A DNA stretch of 64,000 nt, from the NCBI RefSeq assembly GCF_017308975.1, contig NZ_JADWPD010000005.1, positions 171,264-235,263 on the forward strand, read 5' to 3'. The notes beneath the pieces are model-generated. The model was not told where the DNA came from and did not search any database. It saw only the letters and a list, made by a program, of their open reading frames with translations. The stretch is from Amycolatopsis sp. MtRt-6 (GTDB lineage: Bacteria > Actinomycetota > Actinomycetes > Mycobacteriales > Pseudonocardiaceae). The translations under genes were made by a program, and so were the position numbers. Below are positions 24,712 through 34,520 of the stretch, one piece after another (the first letter of the stretch is position 1; the number at the start of each line of letters is the position of its first letter).

Positions 24712-27021
24712 TCAGGAAGCCGCGGTCAGGACCGCTTGCTCCACCTCGCGGCGCCAGCCCGGCTCGATGCGGCCGCTTCGAGGGGTCACCGCGAACGAGT
24801 CCACCACCGCTCCGCCCAGCGTCGACGCCTTCGCCCAGCGGACCTCCGCGTCGCACCTGCGCAACGCGCCCGCCACCCGGAACAGCAAGCCGATCCGGTC
24901 GGCCGCGCGCAGCTCCAGGACCACCGTGTCCGGGCCCGTCGTCTCGTCGTCGAACCACAGCACCTTCGGCGCCACCGGAGCCGGCGACCCGTAGTCCCGC
25001 TCCTTCGCCGCCAGACGCTGTGTCAGCGGCAAGGTCCCCGCCACCGCGCGGGCGAACTGCTCCCTCAGCAACGTCGCGTCCGGCAGCGAGCCGAACTTCG
25101 GCGACGCCGTGAACACCCCCGCCCGGCCGCCGTCGTGGCCGCGCAGGATCGCCGAGTGGACCTCCAGGGAATTCAGCGCCAGCACGCCCGCCGCCGGGGC
25201 CAGCAGCTCCGCTCGGGCCGGGACCGCCAGCAGGACCGTCACCACCTTGCCGTGCGAGCTGATCCGGATCTCGCCCGTGCCCGACGCCACCGCCGAAGCG
25301 ACGAGCTCGCGTTGTTCGTCGTCCATCGGCGAGGGGGCCGTGAACCCCGTGCCGCGCAACACTTCCTCGCAGCCCGACACCAGCTCCGCCAGCAGGCGGG
25401 CCTTCCAGTCCGTCCACACGCCCGGGCCGGTGGCCAGGGAGTCGGCTTGGGTCAGCGCGTGCAGCAACTCGACCAGGACGATGTCGCTGTCCAGGGTCTT
25501 CACCACCCGAGCCACCGTCGCCGGCTCGCTGATGTCGCGCCGCGTTGCCGTGTGCGGCAGCAGGAGGTGGTGGCGGACCATCGACGACACCGTCGCCGCG
25601 TCCGTCGCCGAGAGCCCGAGCCGGGCCGCGACCTGGGCCGAGATCTTGGCGCCCAGCTCCGAATGGTCCGCGTCGCGGCCCTTGCCGATGTCGTGCAGCA
25701 GCGCGCCGATCAGCAGCAGGTCCGGCCGCGACACCGTGGTGGTCAGCTTGGCCGCCTCGACGCAGGTGCGGATCAGGTGCCGGTCGACCGTCCACTGGTG
25801 CACCGGCGACCGCGGCGGCAGGTCGCGGACCGCGCCCCACTCCGGGAACAGCCGGGACCACAGGCCCGTCCGGTCGAGCGACTCCACCGCGTCGACCAGG
25901 CCCTCACCCGCGCCCAGCAGCTCGACCAGCGCGTTCAGCGCCTCGGCCGGCCACGGCGCGCGCAGCTCCGGTGCCGACTCGGCCAGCGCCTTGAGCGTGC
26001 CGAGCGCGATCGGCTTGCCCGTGCGGGCCGACGCCGCCGCGACGCGCAGCAGCAGCGCCGGGTCCTTCGCCGGGACGGCGTCGCGGGCCAGCGCGACCTC
26101 GTTCCCGTGCAGCACCACGTTTTCGGCCAGCGGCGTCCGCGCGGGACGCCGTCCGAACCGCGTCTTCGGAGGATCCACAGTGGACCGAAGCGCGACGTCG
26201 AGTGCGTACGCGATCGTCCGGCCCGCCCCGGAAAGCTTGCGGGCCAGCGTGAACCGGTCGCCGAACCCCAGTTCGGCCGCGACCAGCTCGGCCTCCGGCG
26301 CGGACAGGACGTCCCGTTCGCGCCGGATCTCGCGCCGCAGCTCGGTGCGGACGTCGAGCAGGAGTCCCTTCGCCTCCAGGAGTTCCTCGCCCGGACGCGC
26401 GGTGAGCTGTGCCGCGGCCAGTGCCTCCAGGACGGCGAAGTCCCGCAGCCCACCCCGGCCGTGCTTGAGGTCCGGTTCGGCGGACTGCGCGATTTCGCCG
26501 CTGCGTGCCCAGCGCTGCCGGACCGACGCCGTCAGGTCCGGGATCTGCTTGCGCGCGGTGCGCCGCCACTGGTCACGCGCCGCGGAAACCAGCCGGCCGC
26601 TCAGCTCGGCGTCCCCGGCGAGGTGCCGGGCGTCGAGCAGGCCCATCGCCACGCGGAGGTCTTCCGAAGCGACCTTCAGCGCCTCGCCGGGCGTGCGGAC
26701 CGAGTGGTCGAGCCCGACTTTGGCGTCCCACAAGGGATACCAGAGCGCGTCCGCGATCTCGCCGACGCCGCTGTTGCCGTTGTGCACCAGCAGCAGGTCG
26801 AGATCGGAGAACGGCACCAGCTCCCGGCGGCCGAGCCCGCCCACGGCGACCAGCGCGACACCCGGTTCCGCGGTGTCGACGCCGGCCGCCGAGGCTCCCC
26901 TGCCCAGCCAGAACTCGTAGAGGTCGACCAGGGCCGCCCGCAAAGCGGACGCCCCCAGCCTCCCGTGCCTGCCCTCGAGCAGTCGCTCGGTGGCCTTGAC
27001 CAGTTCGCCCCCGTCGGCCAT
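24712..27021 (-). CDS. glnD: [Protein-PII] nucleotidyltransferase GlnD
   Basis: 769 residues. The nucleotidyltransferase motif is VGGLGRRELVPFSDLDLLLV; an HD domain carries LHDIGKGRDADHSELG; two C-terminal ACT domains follow (RAELLAPAAGVLALNSLEVH and VVLELRAADRIGLLFRVAGA). It modifies and demodifies PII in response to nitrogen status; in actinobacteria the modification is adenylylation rather than uridylylation. It is the last gene of amtB-glnB-glnD, ten bases after glnB. Confidence 0.95.
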   Translation of the reverse strand: MADGGELVKATERLLEGRHGRLGASALRAALVDLYEFWLGRGASAAGVDTAEPGVALVAVGGLGRRELVPFSDLDLLLVHNGNSGVGEIADALWYPLWDAKVGLDHSVRTPGEALKVASEDLRVAMGLLDARHLAGDAELSGRLVSAARDQWRRTARKQIPDLTASVRQRWARSGEIAQSAEPDLKHGRGGLRDFAVLEALAAAQLTARPGEELLEAKGLLLDVRTELRREIRRERDVLSAPEAELVAAELGFGDRFTLARKLSGAGRTIAYALDVALRSTVDPPKTRFGRRPARTPLAENVVLHGNEVALARDAVPAKDPALLLRVAAASARTGKPIALGTLKALAESAPELRAPWPAEALNALVELLGAGEGLVDAVESLDRTGLWSRLFPEWGAVRDLPPRSPVHQWTVDRHLIRTCVEAAKLTTTVSRPDLLLIGALLHDIGKGRDADHSELGAKISAQVAARLGLSATDAATVSSMVRHHLLLPHTATRRDISEPATVARVVKTLDSDIVLVELLHALTQADSLATGPGVWTDWKARLLAELVSGCEEVLRGTGFTAPSPMDDEQRELVASAVASGTGEIRISSHGKVVTVLLAVPARAELLAPAAGVLALNSLEVHSAILRGHDGGRAGVFTASPKFGSLPDATLLREQFARAVAGTLPLTQRLAAKERDYGSPAPVAPKVLWFDDETTGPDTVVLELRAADRIGLLFRVAGALRRCDAEVRWAKASTLGGAVVDSFAVTPRSGRIEPGWRREVEQAVLTAAS

Positions 27022-27031
27022 CCCAGACGCC

Positions 27032-28752
<1,721 letters not shown>

Positions 28753-28824
28753 ATCGTCCTCCCGTGCCCTGGGTTCGTGCGTTGGCAGTTTTGGCGCGCG
28801 GTGTTTCACGGGGCGGCTCGTGAG

Positions 28825-28872
28825 GTTTCGCCCGCGTGAACTGTCCGCGCCCGGTTGTTACGGCCAGGTTTC
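28825..28872 (-). promoter_or_regulatory. GlnR-like operator upstream of amtB
   Basis: On the minus strand, TTCAC-N6-GAAAC (28840-28825) fits the GlnR a-b box layout gTnAc-n6-GaAAc with one mismatch. GAAAC-N6-GTAAC (28872-28857) is a second pair in b-a order with the same 6-bp spacing. Nitrogen control of amtB-glnB-glnD by GlnR is established in Streptomyces and Amycolatopsis relatives, which supports the call. The rest of the 173-bp divergent region has no other clear signal. Confidence 0.6.
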
Positions 28873-28925
28873 CCAGGACCCCTCCTGGAGTGTCCGGTTG
28901 CGAAACGTCGTGGTCGAATATCCCC

Positions 28926-29777
28926 ATGACACCGGGCGACCACGGGAATGACCCACTGCCACCCTCGGTCGTGGCGGCGTTGCGGTGTTCGGTCTGCGGT
29001 GACCCGATCGGCCCAGCGGGACGCACGCTGCGTTGCGGAAACCGCCACTCTTTCGATCTAGCGCGACAGGGTTACGTGAACCTGTTGCACGCGCGAATCC
29101 CGGCCGGGACGGCGGATACCGCGCCGATGGTCGCGGCCCGCGCCGGCTTCCTCTCCTCGGGCGCCTACGAACCCCTGGCCGACGAACTGGCCCGCGTCTG
29201 CGCGGAGGCGGACGGCCTCGTCGTCGACGCCGGCGCGGGCACGGGGTACTACCTCGCGCGCGTGCTGGAGACGTCGGCGGCGTTCGGGCTCGCGCTGGAC
29301 GTCTCGGCGGTCGCCCTGCGGCGGGCGGCGCGGGCCCACCCGCGGCTGGGCGCGGCGGTGTGGAACCTGTGGGAGCCGTGGCCGGTGGGCGACGGCGTGG
29401 CGTCGGTCGTGCTGAACGTCTTCGCGCCGCGCAACGGGCCCGAATTCCACCGCGTGCTGCGGCCCGGCGGCCTGCTGGTCGTCGCCGCGCCGGCGCCGGA
29501 CCACCTCCGCGAGCTGGGCGACCTGGTCCTGGCCGTCGACGAGCGCAAGGACGAGCGGCTCGACGCCACCCTCGGCGAGTACTTCACGCGCACCGGGCGC
29601 ACGCAGGTGCGGCGCGAGGTCGAGCTGACGCCGCGGCAGGTGCGCCAGGCGGTCGAGATGGGTCCGGCGGGGTTCCACCTGGACCGCGACGGCCGCCGGG
29701 AGCGCCTGGACGCGCTGAGCGAGGCCCAGGTCGTCACGGTGTCGTTCACCGTCTCCACGTACCGGCGGCAGGGGTGA
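28926..29777 (+). CDS. RlmA-type 23S rRNA (guanine-N1) methyltransferase
   Basis: 283 residues. An N-terminal zinc ribbon (RCSVCGDP and RCGNRHSFDLARQGYVNLL) precedes a class I methyltransferase domain with VVDAGAGTGYYLARVL. This is the RlmA/TlrB family that methylates G745 or G748 in helix 35; TlrB homologues give tylosin/mycinamicin resistance. Either housekeeping or self-resistance is possible. The ATG at 28926 follows no strong Shine-Dalgarno sequence. Confidence 0.85.
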   Translation: MTPGDHGNDPLPPSVVAALRCSVCGDPIGPAGRTLRCGNRHSFDLARQGYVNLLHARIPAGTADTAPMVAARAGFLSSGAYEPLADELARVCAEADGLVVDAGAGTGYYLARVLETSAAFGLALDVSAVALRRAARAHPRLGAAVWNLWEPWPVGDGVASVVLNVFAPRNGPEFHRVLRPGGLLVVAAPAPDHLRELGDLVLAVDERKDERLDATLGEYFTRTGRTQVRREVELTPRQVRQAVEMGPAGFHLDRDGRRERLDALSEAQVVTVSFTVSTYRRQG

Positions 29778-30400
29778 AGCCCGGCTGGACCGTGTCCGCG
29801 ACCCGGCTCGCGGACGAGGACTGGGTGCGCGCCCGCATCGGCGGCGCGGCGAAGCTGTACGGCTGCGCGCGGCCGGAGGTGCTGGGGACGATCTGGTGGT
29901 ATTCGCTCTCCTCGGTGCTGGTGGCCCCGGCGGTGGAGGGCCTGGTGGCCGGACGGCCGGTGGATCCGTCGCTGGACGCCGTGGAGCTCGACCTCGTCAC
30001 CGACGGGCGGTTCCTGGGTGCCCGGTCCACCCGTTCCCTCGACGGCGGCCTCCCCGCGGTGGGCGCCGCGCTCACCGGCGCCCTCGGGACGGCGATCGCC
30101 ACCATCGCCGCGGTCAGCGGGGCGCGGGAGCGGGCGCTGGGCGCGATCGCCACCGACTCGATCGGCAACCGGCTGCTCTGGACGCCCGACCCGGAACGCG
30201 CGATGGCCCTCGCCGAACCCCTGGTCGAAGCGATCGACCTCGGCCTGCCCAAGCCGCGCTTCGTGCGCGTCGGCCGCACTCCCGCCGTACGGCGTGCCTC
30301 GTGCTGCCTGATCTACGAAGTGGGCAACCCGAAGTGCGTGAGCTGCCCGCGTCAGACGCCCGAAGAGCGCGAAGCCCGTCTTCGCGCCGCCCTGGGTTAG
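29774..30400 (+). CDS. FhuF-like (2Fe-2S)-binding protein
   Basis: 208 residues. The C-terminal motif CCLIYEVGNPKCVSC (CC-x10-C-x2-C) is the 2Fe-2S site of FhuF-type ferric-siderophore reductases. The N-terminal part is Ala/Leu-rich and soluble. It probably reduces ferric chelates, though no siderophore genes adjoin. The GTG start overlaps the methyltransferase stop by four bases (GTGA). Its TAG stop interlocks with the stop of the convergent sigma gene. Confidence 0.82.
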   Translation: MKPGWTVSATRLADEDWVRARIGGAAKLYGCARPEVLGTIWWYSLSSVLVAPAVEGLVAGRPVDPSLDAVELDLVTDGRFLGARSTRSLDGGLPAVGAALTGALGTAIATIAAVSGARERALGAIATDSIGNRLLWTPDPERAMALAEPLVEAIDLGLPKPRFVRVGRTPAVRRASCCLIYEVGNPKCVSCPRQTPEEREARLRAALG

Positions 30401-31338
30401 AGCACCGCCAGGTCCAGCGCGGCGAGCCGCTCCGGGTCGGCGATGACCTCGATGCCCGTGATGCGGTCGGCGTCGACCTGGAACTTCAGGACCACCGCGA
30501 GCCGTCCCTCGCGGACCATGAGCAGGCCGGGGGTGCCGTCGACGAGGGCGAGTTCACTGGCGCGAGCCCGCTCGGACGCCAGGATCGCGCCGCGGCGCAC
30601 GCTCTCGACGCCGTGCAGCACGATCGGCGCCGGGCTCGGACCGGCGAACCGGTCGGCGCGCAGCACGACGTCCGGGTCGAGCAGGGCCAGGAGCGCTTCG
30701 AAGTCGCCGCCGCGGGACGCCGCCAGGAAGGCTTCGACGACCTTGCGGCGCCGGGGCAGGTCCGCGTCCGCCGTCTCGCCGCCCTTCACCCGGCGACGGG
30801 CGCGGCTGGCGAGCTGCCGGGTGGCGGCCGGGGTCTTGCCGATCATCGGCGCGATCTCGTCGAAGGGCACCGCGAACATGTCGTGCAGCACGAACGCGAC
30901 GCGCTCGGCCGGGCCCAGCGCGTCGAGGACCACCAGCAGCGCCCGCCCGACGGAGTCGGCGAGCTCCGCCTCCTGCTCCGGATCGCGGCGGCCGTCGTCC
31001 GGCTCGGGTTGGCCGTCGAGGGGTTCTTCGCGGTGGTTGCGGCGCGTGCGCAGCAGGGACAGGCACACCCGGGCGACCACGGTGGTCAGCCACGCGGGGA
31101 TGTTGCCGATTTCGCCGGCGTCGGAGCGGTGGAACCGCAGCCACGCCTCCTGGACGGCGTCGTCGGCTTCGGCCGCCGAGCCCAGCATCCGGTAGGCGAC
31201 CGCGCGCAGCCGCGGGCGCTCCTGCTCGAACCGCTCGGTCAGCGCGTCCACTGTGTCCCGTTCCTTCCGTTCGCCGGTCGTAGGAGTAGACCCCACGGCG
31301 ACGGCCGATGTGACCGGAACGGAAGTGATCTGGGTCAT
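30397..31338 (-). CDS. ECF41-like sigma factor with SnoaL C-terminus
   Basis: 313 residues. Sigma region 2 (RPRLRAVAYRMLGSAAEADD) and region 4 (VPFDEIAPMIGKTPAATRQL) are typical of SigJ/ECF41 factors. A C-terminal SnoaL/NTF2-like domain (VVEAFLAASRGGDFEALLAL, LDPDVVLRADR) acts in cis as regulator instead of a separate anti-sigma. The conserved DxAVL-type C-terminal end is approximated by ALDLAVL. It overlaps lysR by four bases (ATGA). No carboxymuconolactone decarboxylase gene, the usual ECF41 target, is adjacent. Confidence 0.88.
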   Translation of the reverse strand: MTQITSVPVTSAVAVGSTPTTGERKERDTVDALTERFEQERPRLRAVAYRMLGSAAEADDAVQEAWLRFHRSDAGEIGNIPAWLTTVVARVCLSLLRTRRNHREEPLDGQPEPDDGRRDPEQEAELADSVGRALLVVLDALGPAERVAFVLHDMFAVPFDEIAPMIGKTPAATRQLASRARRRVKGGETADADLPRRRKVVEAFLAASRGGDFEALLALLDPDVVLRADRFAGPSPAPIVLHGVESVRRGAILASERARASELALVDGTPGLLMVREGRLAVVLKFQVDADRITGIEVIADPERLAALDLAVL

Positions 31339-32240
31339 CCGGCGGCGCGGCGCAGGACGTCGGCCAGCAGCGCCGCGGGTTCGGACACCGGACCCGGGAG
31401 GCGCGCCAGCACGACCCGCCGCCGCTCCGCCGGGCCGCCGCGCACGGCCAGCACCCGCACCCCGGGTGGCACCGCCTCGGCCAGCGAAGCCGGCAACGTC
31501 GTCAGCCCGCAGCCGGCCGCGACGAGGCTCAGCTTGGCCAGCCAGTCTCGGGCGGTGTGGGCGATCTCGGGGCGCTCGTCGAGGCCCGGCCACACGCCCA
31601 TCAGCGTCTCCGCGCCCGCCGACGGCCCGGCGATCCACCGCTGCCCGCGCAGGTCCGCGACGTCGACCTGGCCGGCACCGGCCAGCGGGTGCCCCGCGGG
31701 CACGGCAACGCGGAGGGTGCGCTCGGCGAGCGTCTCCAGGCGCAACGCCGGCGTCTCGGCGTCCGGCGGGCGGAACGGCGGGGCCGAGCCGAGCACCGCC
31801 AAGTCGACCGTGCCCGCGCGCAACGCCCGGACCAGGACCGGCGTCGTGCCCTCCCGGGTGACGACGGTGACCGCGGGGTGCGTCCGCCGCAGTTCGGCGA
31901 CCGCGCGCGGCACCAGCACCGCGCCCGCGCTGGGGAACCAGCCCAGCCGGACCGTCCCGGCGTCGGCGGGCAGCCCGGCCAGTTCGCGCCCGGCGGCGTC
32001 GATCTCGTCGAGCACCGCGACGGCCCGCCGCAGCACGACGTTCCCAGCGGCGGTGAGGCGCACGCCGCCGGGCCGCCGCTCCAGCACGGGCGTTCGGGTC
32101 ACTCGTTCGAGCGACGCGATCTGCCGCGACACCGCGGACTGCGTGTAGCCGAGCGCCGTCGCGGCCGCGGTGAGGGTGCCGCGTTCGGCGACCTCGCGGA
32201 ACACGCGCAGGGCGAGCAGGGTGACGTCGCCGAAGTCCAT
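31335..32240 (-). CDS. LysR-family transcriptional regulator
   Basis: 301 residues. The N-terminal winged helix is LTAAATALGYTQSAVSRQIA with SLERVTRTPVLERRPGG; a periplasmic-binding-like effector domain follows. It is divergent from an SDR gene 71 bp away, which it probably regulates, and reads into the ECF41 gene. The ATG at 32240 (MDFGDVTLLALRVF) is chosen; a longer frame is open upstream. Confidence 0.9.
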   Translation of the reverse strand: MDFGDVTLLALRVFREVAERGTLTAAATALGYTQSAVSRQIASLERVTRTPVLERRPGGVRLTAAGNVVLRRAVAVLDEIDAAGRELAGLPADAGTVRLGWFPSAGAVLVPRAVAELRRTHPAVTVVTREGTTPVLVRALRAGTVDLAVLGSAPPFRPPDAETPALRLETLAERTLRVAVPAGHPLAGAGQVDVADLRGQRWIAGPSAGAETLMGVWPGLDERPEIAHTARDWLAKLSLVAAGCGLTTLPASLAEAVPPGVRVLAVRGGPAERRRVVLARLPGPVSEPAALLADVLRRAAG

Positions 32241-32311
32241 GACGTTCACGCATACCAGGGTTGCTCGATTCTCGCTTTTCGCATGGACTCGGGTCGGCTT
32301 AGCGTGCGGGT

Positions 32312-33145
32312 ATGACACGTACCGCCGTGGTGACCGGGGCCAACCAGGGCCTCGGCTTCGCCCTCGTCCGCGGGCTCGCCGCCCGCCTCGCCCCCGAAGA
32401 CCTCGTCCTGCTCACCGGCCGCGACGCCGGCCGGGTGGCCGCGGCGGCCGCCGCCGTCGCCGCCGATCCGGCGACGCGCAGCCGCGTCGAAGGCCGCGTC
32501 CTCGACGTCTCCGACGCGGCCGCGGTGGCTCGCTTCGCCGAGCCGGTCGACATCGTGCTCTCCAACGCCATCGGTCCGCTGACGCCCGACCGCCCGCAGG
32601 CCGAGCAGGCCGACGTCTTCCTCGACGTCGCCAACGGCGGCACCCACGCGGTGCTGCGCTCGTTCGGGCCGGTCCTGCGGCCGGGCGGGCGGCTGCTCGT
32701 CGTCGCCAGCACGCTGGGCACCCTGGGCAACCTGCCCGAGCCGCTGCGGCCGCGCTTCGACGGCGTCTCGCTGGACGAGGTGGAGAAGGCGGTCGAGGAC
32801 TGGCGTTCGGCGATCCACGACGGAACCGCGCGGGCGGCGGGCTGGCCGGACTGGATCAACGTGCCGTCGAAGGTGGCGCAGGTCGCGGCGGTCCGCGCGG
32901 TGGCGGCGCTCCGCCGGGACGCGGACCTGGCGGCCGGCACCCTGGTGGCGGCCGTCTGCCCGGGCCTGGTGGACACACGCGCGTCGCGGCCGTGGTTCAG
33001 CGACTTCAGCCGGGCGCAGACCCCGGAGGAGGCGGCGCGGGCGGTGCTGGACCTGGTGTTCGCGGACGTGGACCCGGCGACCTACGGCGAACTGGTCCGG
33101 TTCGGGCGGGTGCTGCCGTGGACCAGCGGCAGCCCGGCGGCCTGA
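32312..33145 (+). CDS. SDR-family protein lacking the catalytic Tyr
   Basis: 277 residues, carbonyl-reductase-like. The nucleotide motif VTGANQGLGFALVRGLA and SNAIGPL are normal. Where YxxxK is expected, the sequence reads NVPSKVAQVAAVRAV, with Asn (codon AAC) in place of Tyr. The Ser region (VVASTLGTLGN) remains. The protein may bind NADPH without classical reduction, or the true Tyr may have moved. Divergent from the LysR gene. Confidence 0.85.
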   Translation: MTRTAVVTGANQGLGFALVRGLAARLAPEDLVLLTGRDAGRVAAAAAAVAADPATRSRVEGRVLDVSDAAAVARFAEPVDIVLSNAIGPLTPDRPQAEQADVFLDVANGGTHAVLRSFGPVLRPGGRLLVVASTLGTLGNLPEPLRPRFDGVSLDEVEKAVEDWRSAIHDGTARAAGWPDWINVPSKVAQVAAVRAVAALRRDADLAAGTLVAAVCPGLVDTRASRPWFSDFSRAQTPEEAARAVLDLVFADVDPATYGELVRFGRVLPWTSGSPAA

Positions 33146-33149
33146 CCGG

Positions 33150-33563
33150 CTAGCGGTGCACGGCCCGGCGCGGCTCGTACCAGGTCTCGCCCACCGGCTC
33201 CCCGGCCATGTTCCAGCTCCACGAGATCTTCGGCGTGATCCGCGCGTACAGTCCCGGCCCGACCAGGCCGGTGCGCTCCACCGGTTCGTCCGCGACGCCG
33301 TAGACCCGGATCGCCCGGGCGATGAACGGCTGCAGGGAGACGAGGTCATCGACCAGCAGCGCAACCCTCCGGCGCCCGGCGGCGACGTTGCGGAACTTGC
33401 GCGTCGAGGTCACGGCCGCGCCGACACCGCCGACCCAGAAGTGCTCGCCGTCGTATTCGAAGGCGAGCGGGACGAGGTCCGGCTGGCCACCCGGGCCGAG
33501 GGTGGCCACGCGGGCGAGCGGCTGGGAACGCAGATAGCCGAGCTCATCGGCCGTGAACGCCAT
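33150..33563 (-). CDS. PPOX-class F420-dependent oxidoreductase-like protein
   Basis: 137 residues, split beta-barrel of the pyridoxamine-phosphate-oxidase-like type. MAFTADELGYLRSQPLARVA, GQPDLVPLAFEYDGEHFWVG and RKFRNVAAGRRRVALLVDDL match the actinobacterial PPOX/F420 subfamily. The cofactor (F420, FMN or heme) cannot be told from sequence alone. It stands alone, convergent with the SDR gene four bases away. Confidence 0.85.
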   Translation of the reverse strand: MAFTADELGYLRSQPLARVATLGPGGQPDLVPLAFEYDGEHFWVGGVGAAVTSTRKFRNVAAGRRRVALLVDDLVSLQPFIARAIRVYGVADEPVERTGLVGPGLYARITPKISWSWNMAGEPVGETWYEPRRAVHR

Positions 33564-33614
33564 GACAACTCCTTCGTGCGGCGTGGGTACACCGGTGAAC
33601 GAACGCGCGAGGCA

Positions 33615-34052
33615 TCACAGTACGCAGAACTCGTTGCCCTCCGGGTCCGCCATCACGAAGTGGTCCGGACGGCCGTCCAGCCGGTGCTCGCGCAGGACCG
33701 CCGCGCCCGCGGCGGTCAGCCGGGCGACCGCCTCCACGACCCGCTCCCAGCGCGTCTCCCACGGCACGTCACGCCCGCCGCCGGCCTGGAGGTCCAGGTG
33801 GACGCGGTTCTTGGCGACCTTCCCCTCGGGCACCTTGAGGAAGCTCAGGCTCGGCAGGACGCCCTCCGGATCGCTCAAGTACGCGCCGTCGTCCCACTCC
33901 GCCTCGGGCACGCCGTGCCGGCTGAACCACGCTTCCCAGCTCGCGAACCCCGCCGGCGGCGGACGTTCGATGTAGCCGAGGGCCACCGCCCAGAACCTCG
34001 CCAGCGCGCGGGGGTCCGCGCAGTCGATCGTCACGCTCCAGCGCACCGTCAC
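33615..34052 (-). CDS. VOC-family glyoxalase-like protein
   Basis: 145 residues. The fold is seen in VRWSVTIDCADPRALARFWA and LREHRLDGRPDHFVMADPEG with NEFCVL at the end, typical of the glyoxalase-like Glyoxalase_6 group. Metal ligands are only partly conserved; the substrate is unknown. The GTG at 34052 is chosen as family start; GTG 34046 is close. Confidence 0.82.
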   Translation of the reverse strand: MTVRWSVTIDCADPRALARFWAVALGYIERPPPAGFASWEAWFSRHGVPEAEWDDGAYLSDPEGVLPSLSFLKVPEGKVAKNRVHLDLQAGGGRDVPWETRWERVVEAVARLTAAGAAVLREHRLDGRPDHFVMADPEGNEFCVL

Positions 34053-34105
34053 GGACTCAGAGCGTAGCCGCGAAAGGTGGCGGGCACCGCGCGTAACAAG
34101 ACGGA

Positions 34106-34120
34106 ATGTCTCCACGACAT
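34106..34120 (+). promoter_or_regulatory. Inverted repeat upstream of conflict operon
   Basis: ATGTC-TCCAC-GACAT is a perfect 5-5-5 inverted repeat 43 bp before the EACC1-like start. It could be an operator, or a small RNA hairpin if the transcript begins upstream. No convincing -35/-10 pair was found. Confidence 0.35.
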
Positions 34121-34163
34121 CCCCGGCACGTTGCACCGGCCGAGAGGGTGGGCGAGCATTCAC

Positions 34164-34520
34164 ATGGACATCGCTGTTTCCGTGAACGATGCACTACTGC
34201 AGGAGTCCTTGCTCGACTGGCTGCGCGGCGACCCCGAGCTGAGACCGGCGGTGAAGAAACGCCACGCGGCGCCGAAGCCCGGCGAACTGGGGACGATCGC
34301 GGACGCGATCCTGATTTCGGTCGGCAGCGGTGGCGCCCTGACCATGCTCGCCTCCGCGTTGAAGGCTTGGGTCCAGCAGCCACGGGGCAAGCACGTCGTC
34401 CTCCGGCTGAGCCGCGGAGAAAACGGCGAGAAGACGACGGAGATCGATGCCGACCGAGTCGGCTCGGACGACATCGAAGCGATCCTCGACCGCCTGTTCC
34501 GGGAGGGCGAATCGGCATGA
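34164..34520 (+). CDS. EACC1-like effector-associated constant component
   Basis: 118 residues. The pattern MDIAVSVNDALLQESLLDWL, PGELGTIADAILISVGSGGA, LASALKAWVQQPRGKHVVLR matches the small EACC1 family found beside caspases or trypsin-like proteases in predicted actinobacterial conflict systems. A Gly-rich hydrophobic centre may associate with a membrane. It is the first gene of a three-gene operon; its stop overlaps the caspase ATG by four bases. Assignment is from memory of the family pattern, not a search. Confidence 0.75.
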   Translation: MDIAVSVNDALLQESLLDWLRGDPELRPAVKKRHAAPKPGELGTIADAILISVGSGGALTMLASALKAWVQQPRGKHVVLRLSRGENGEKTTEIDADRVGSDDIEAILDRLFREGESA

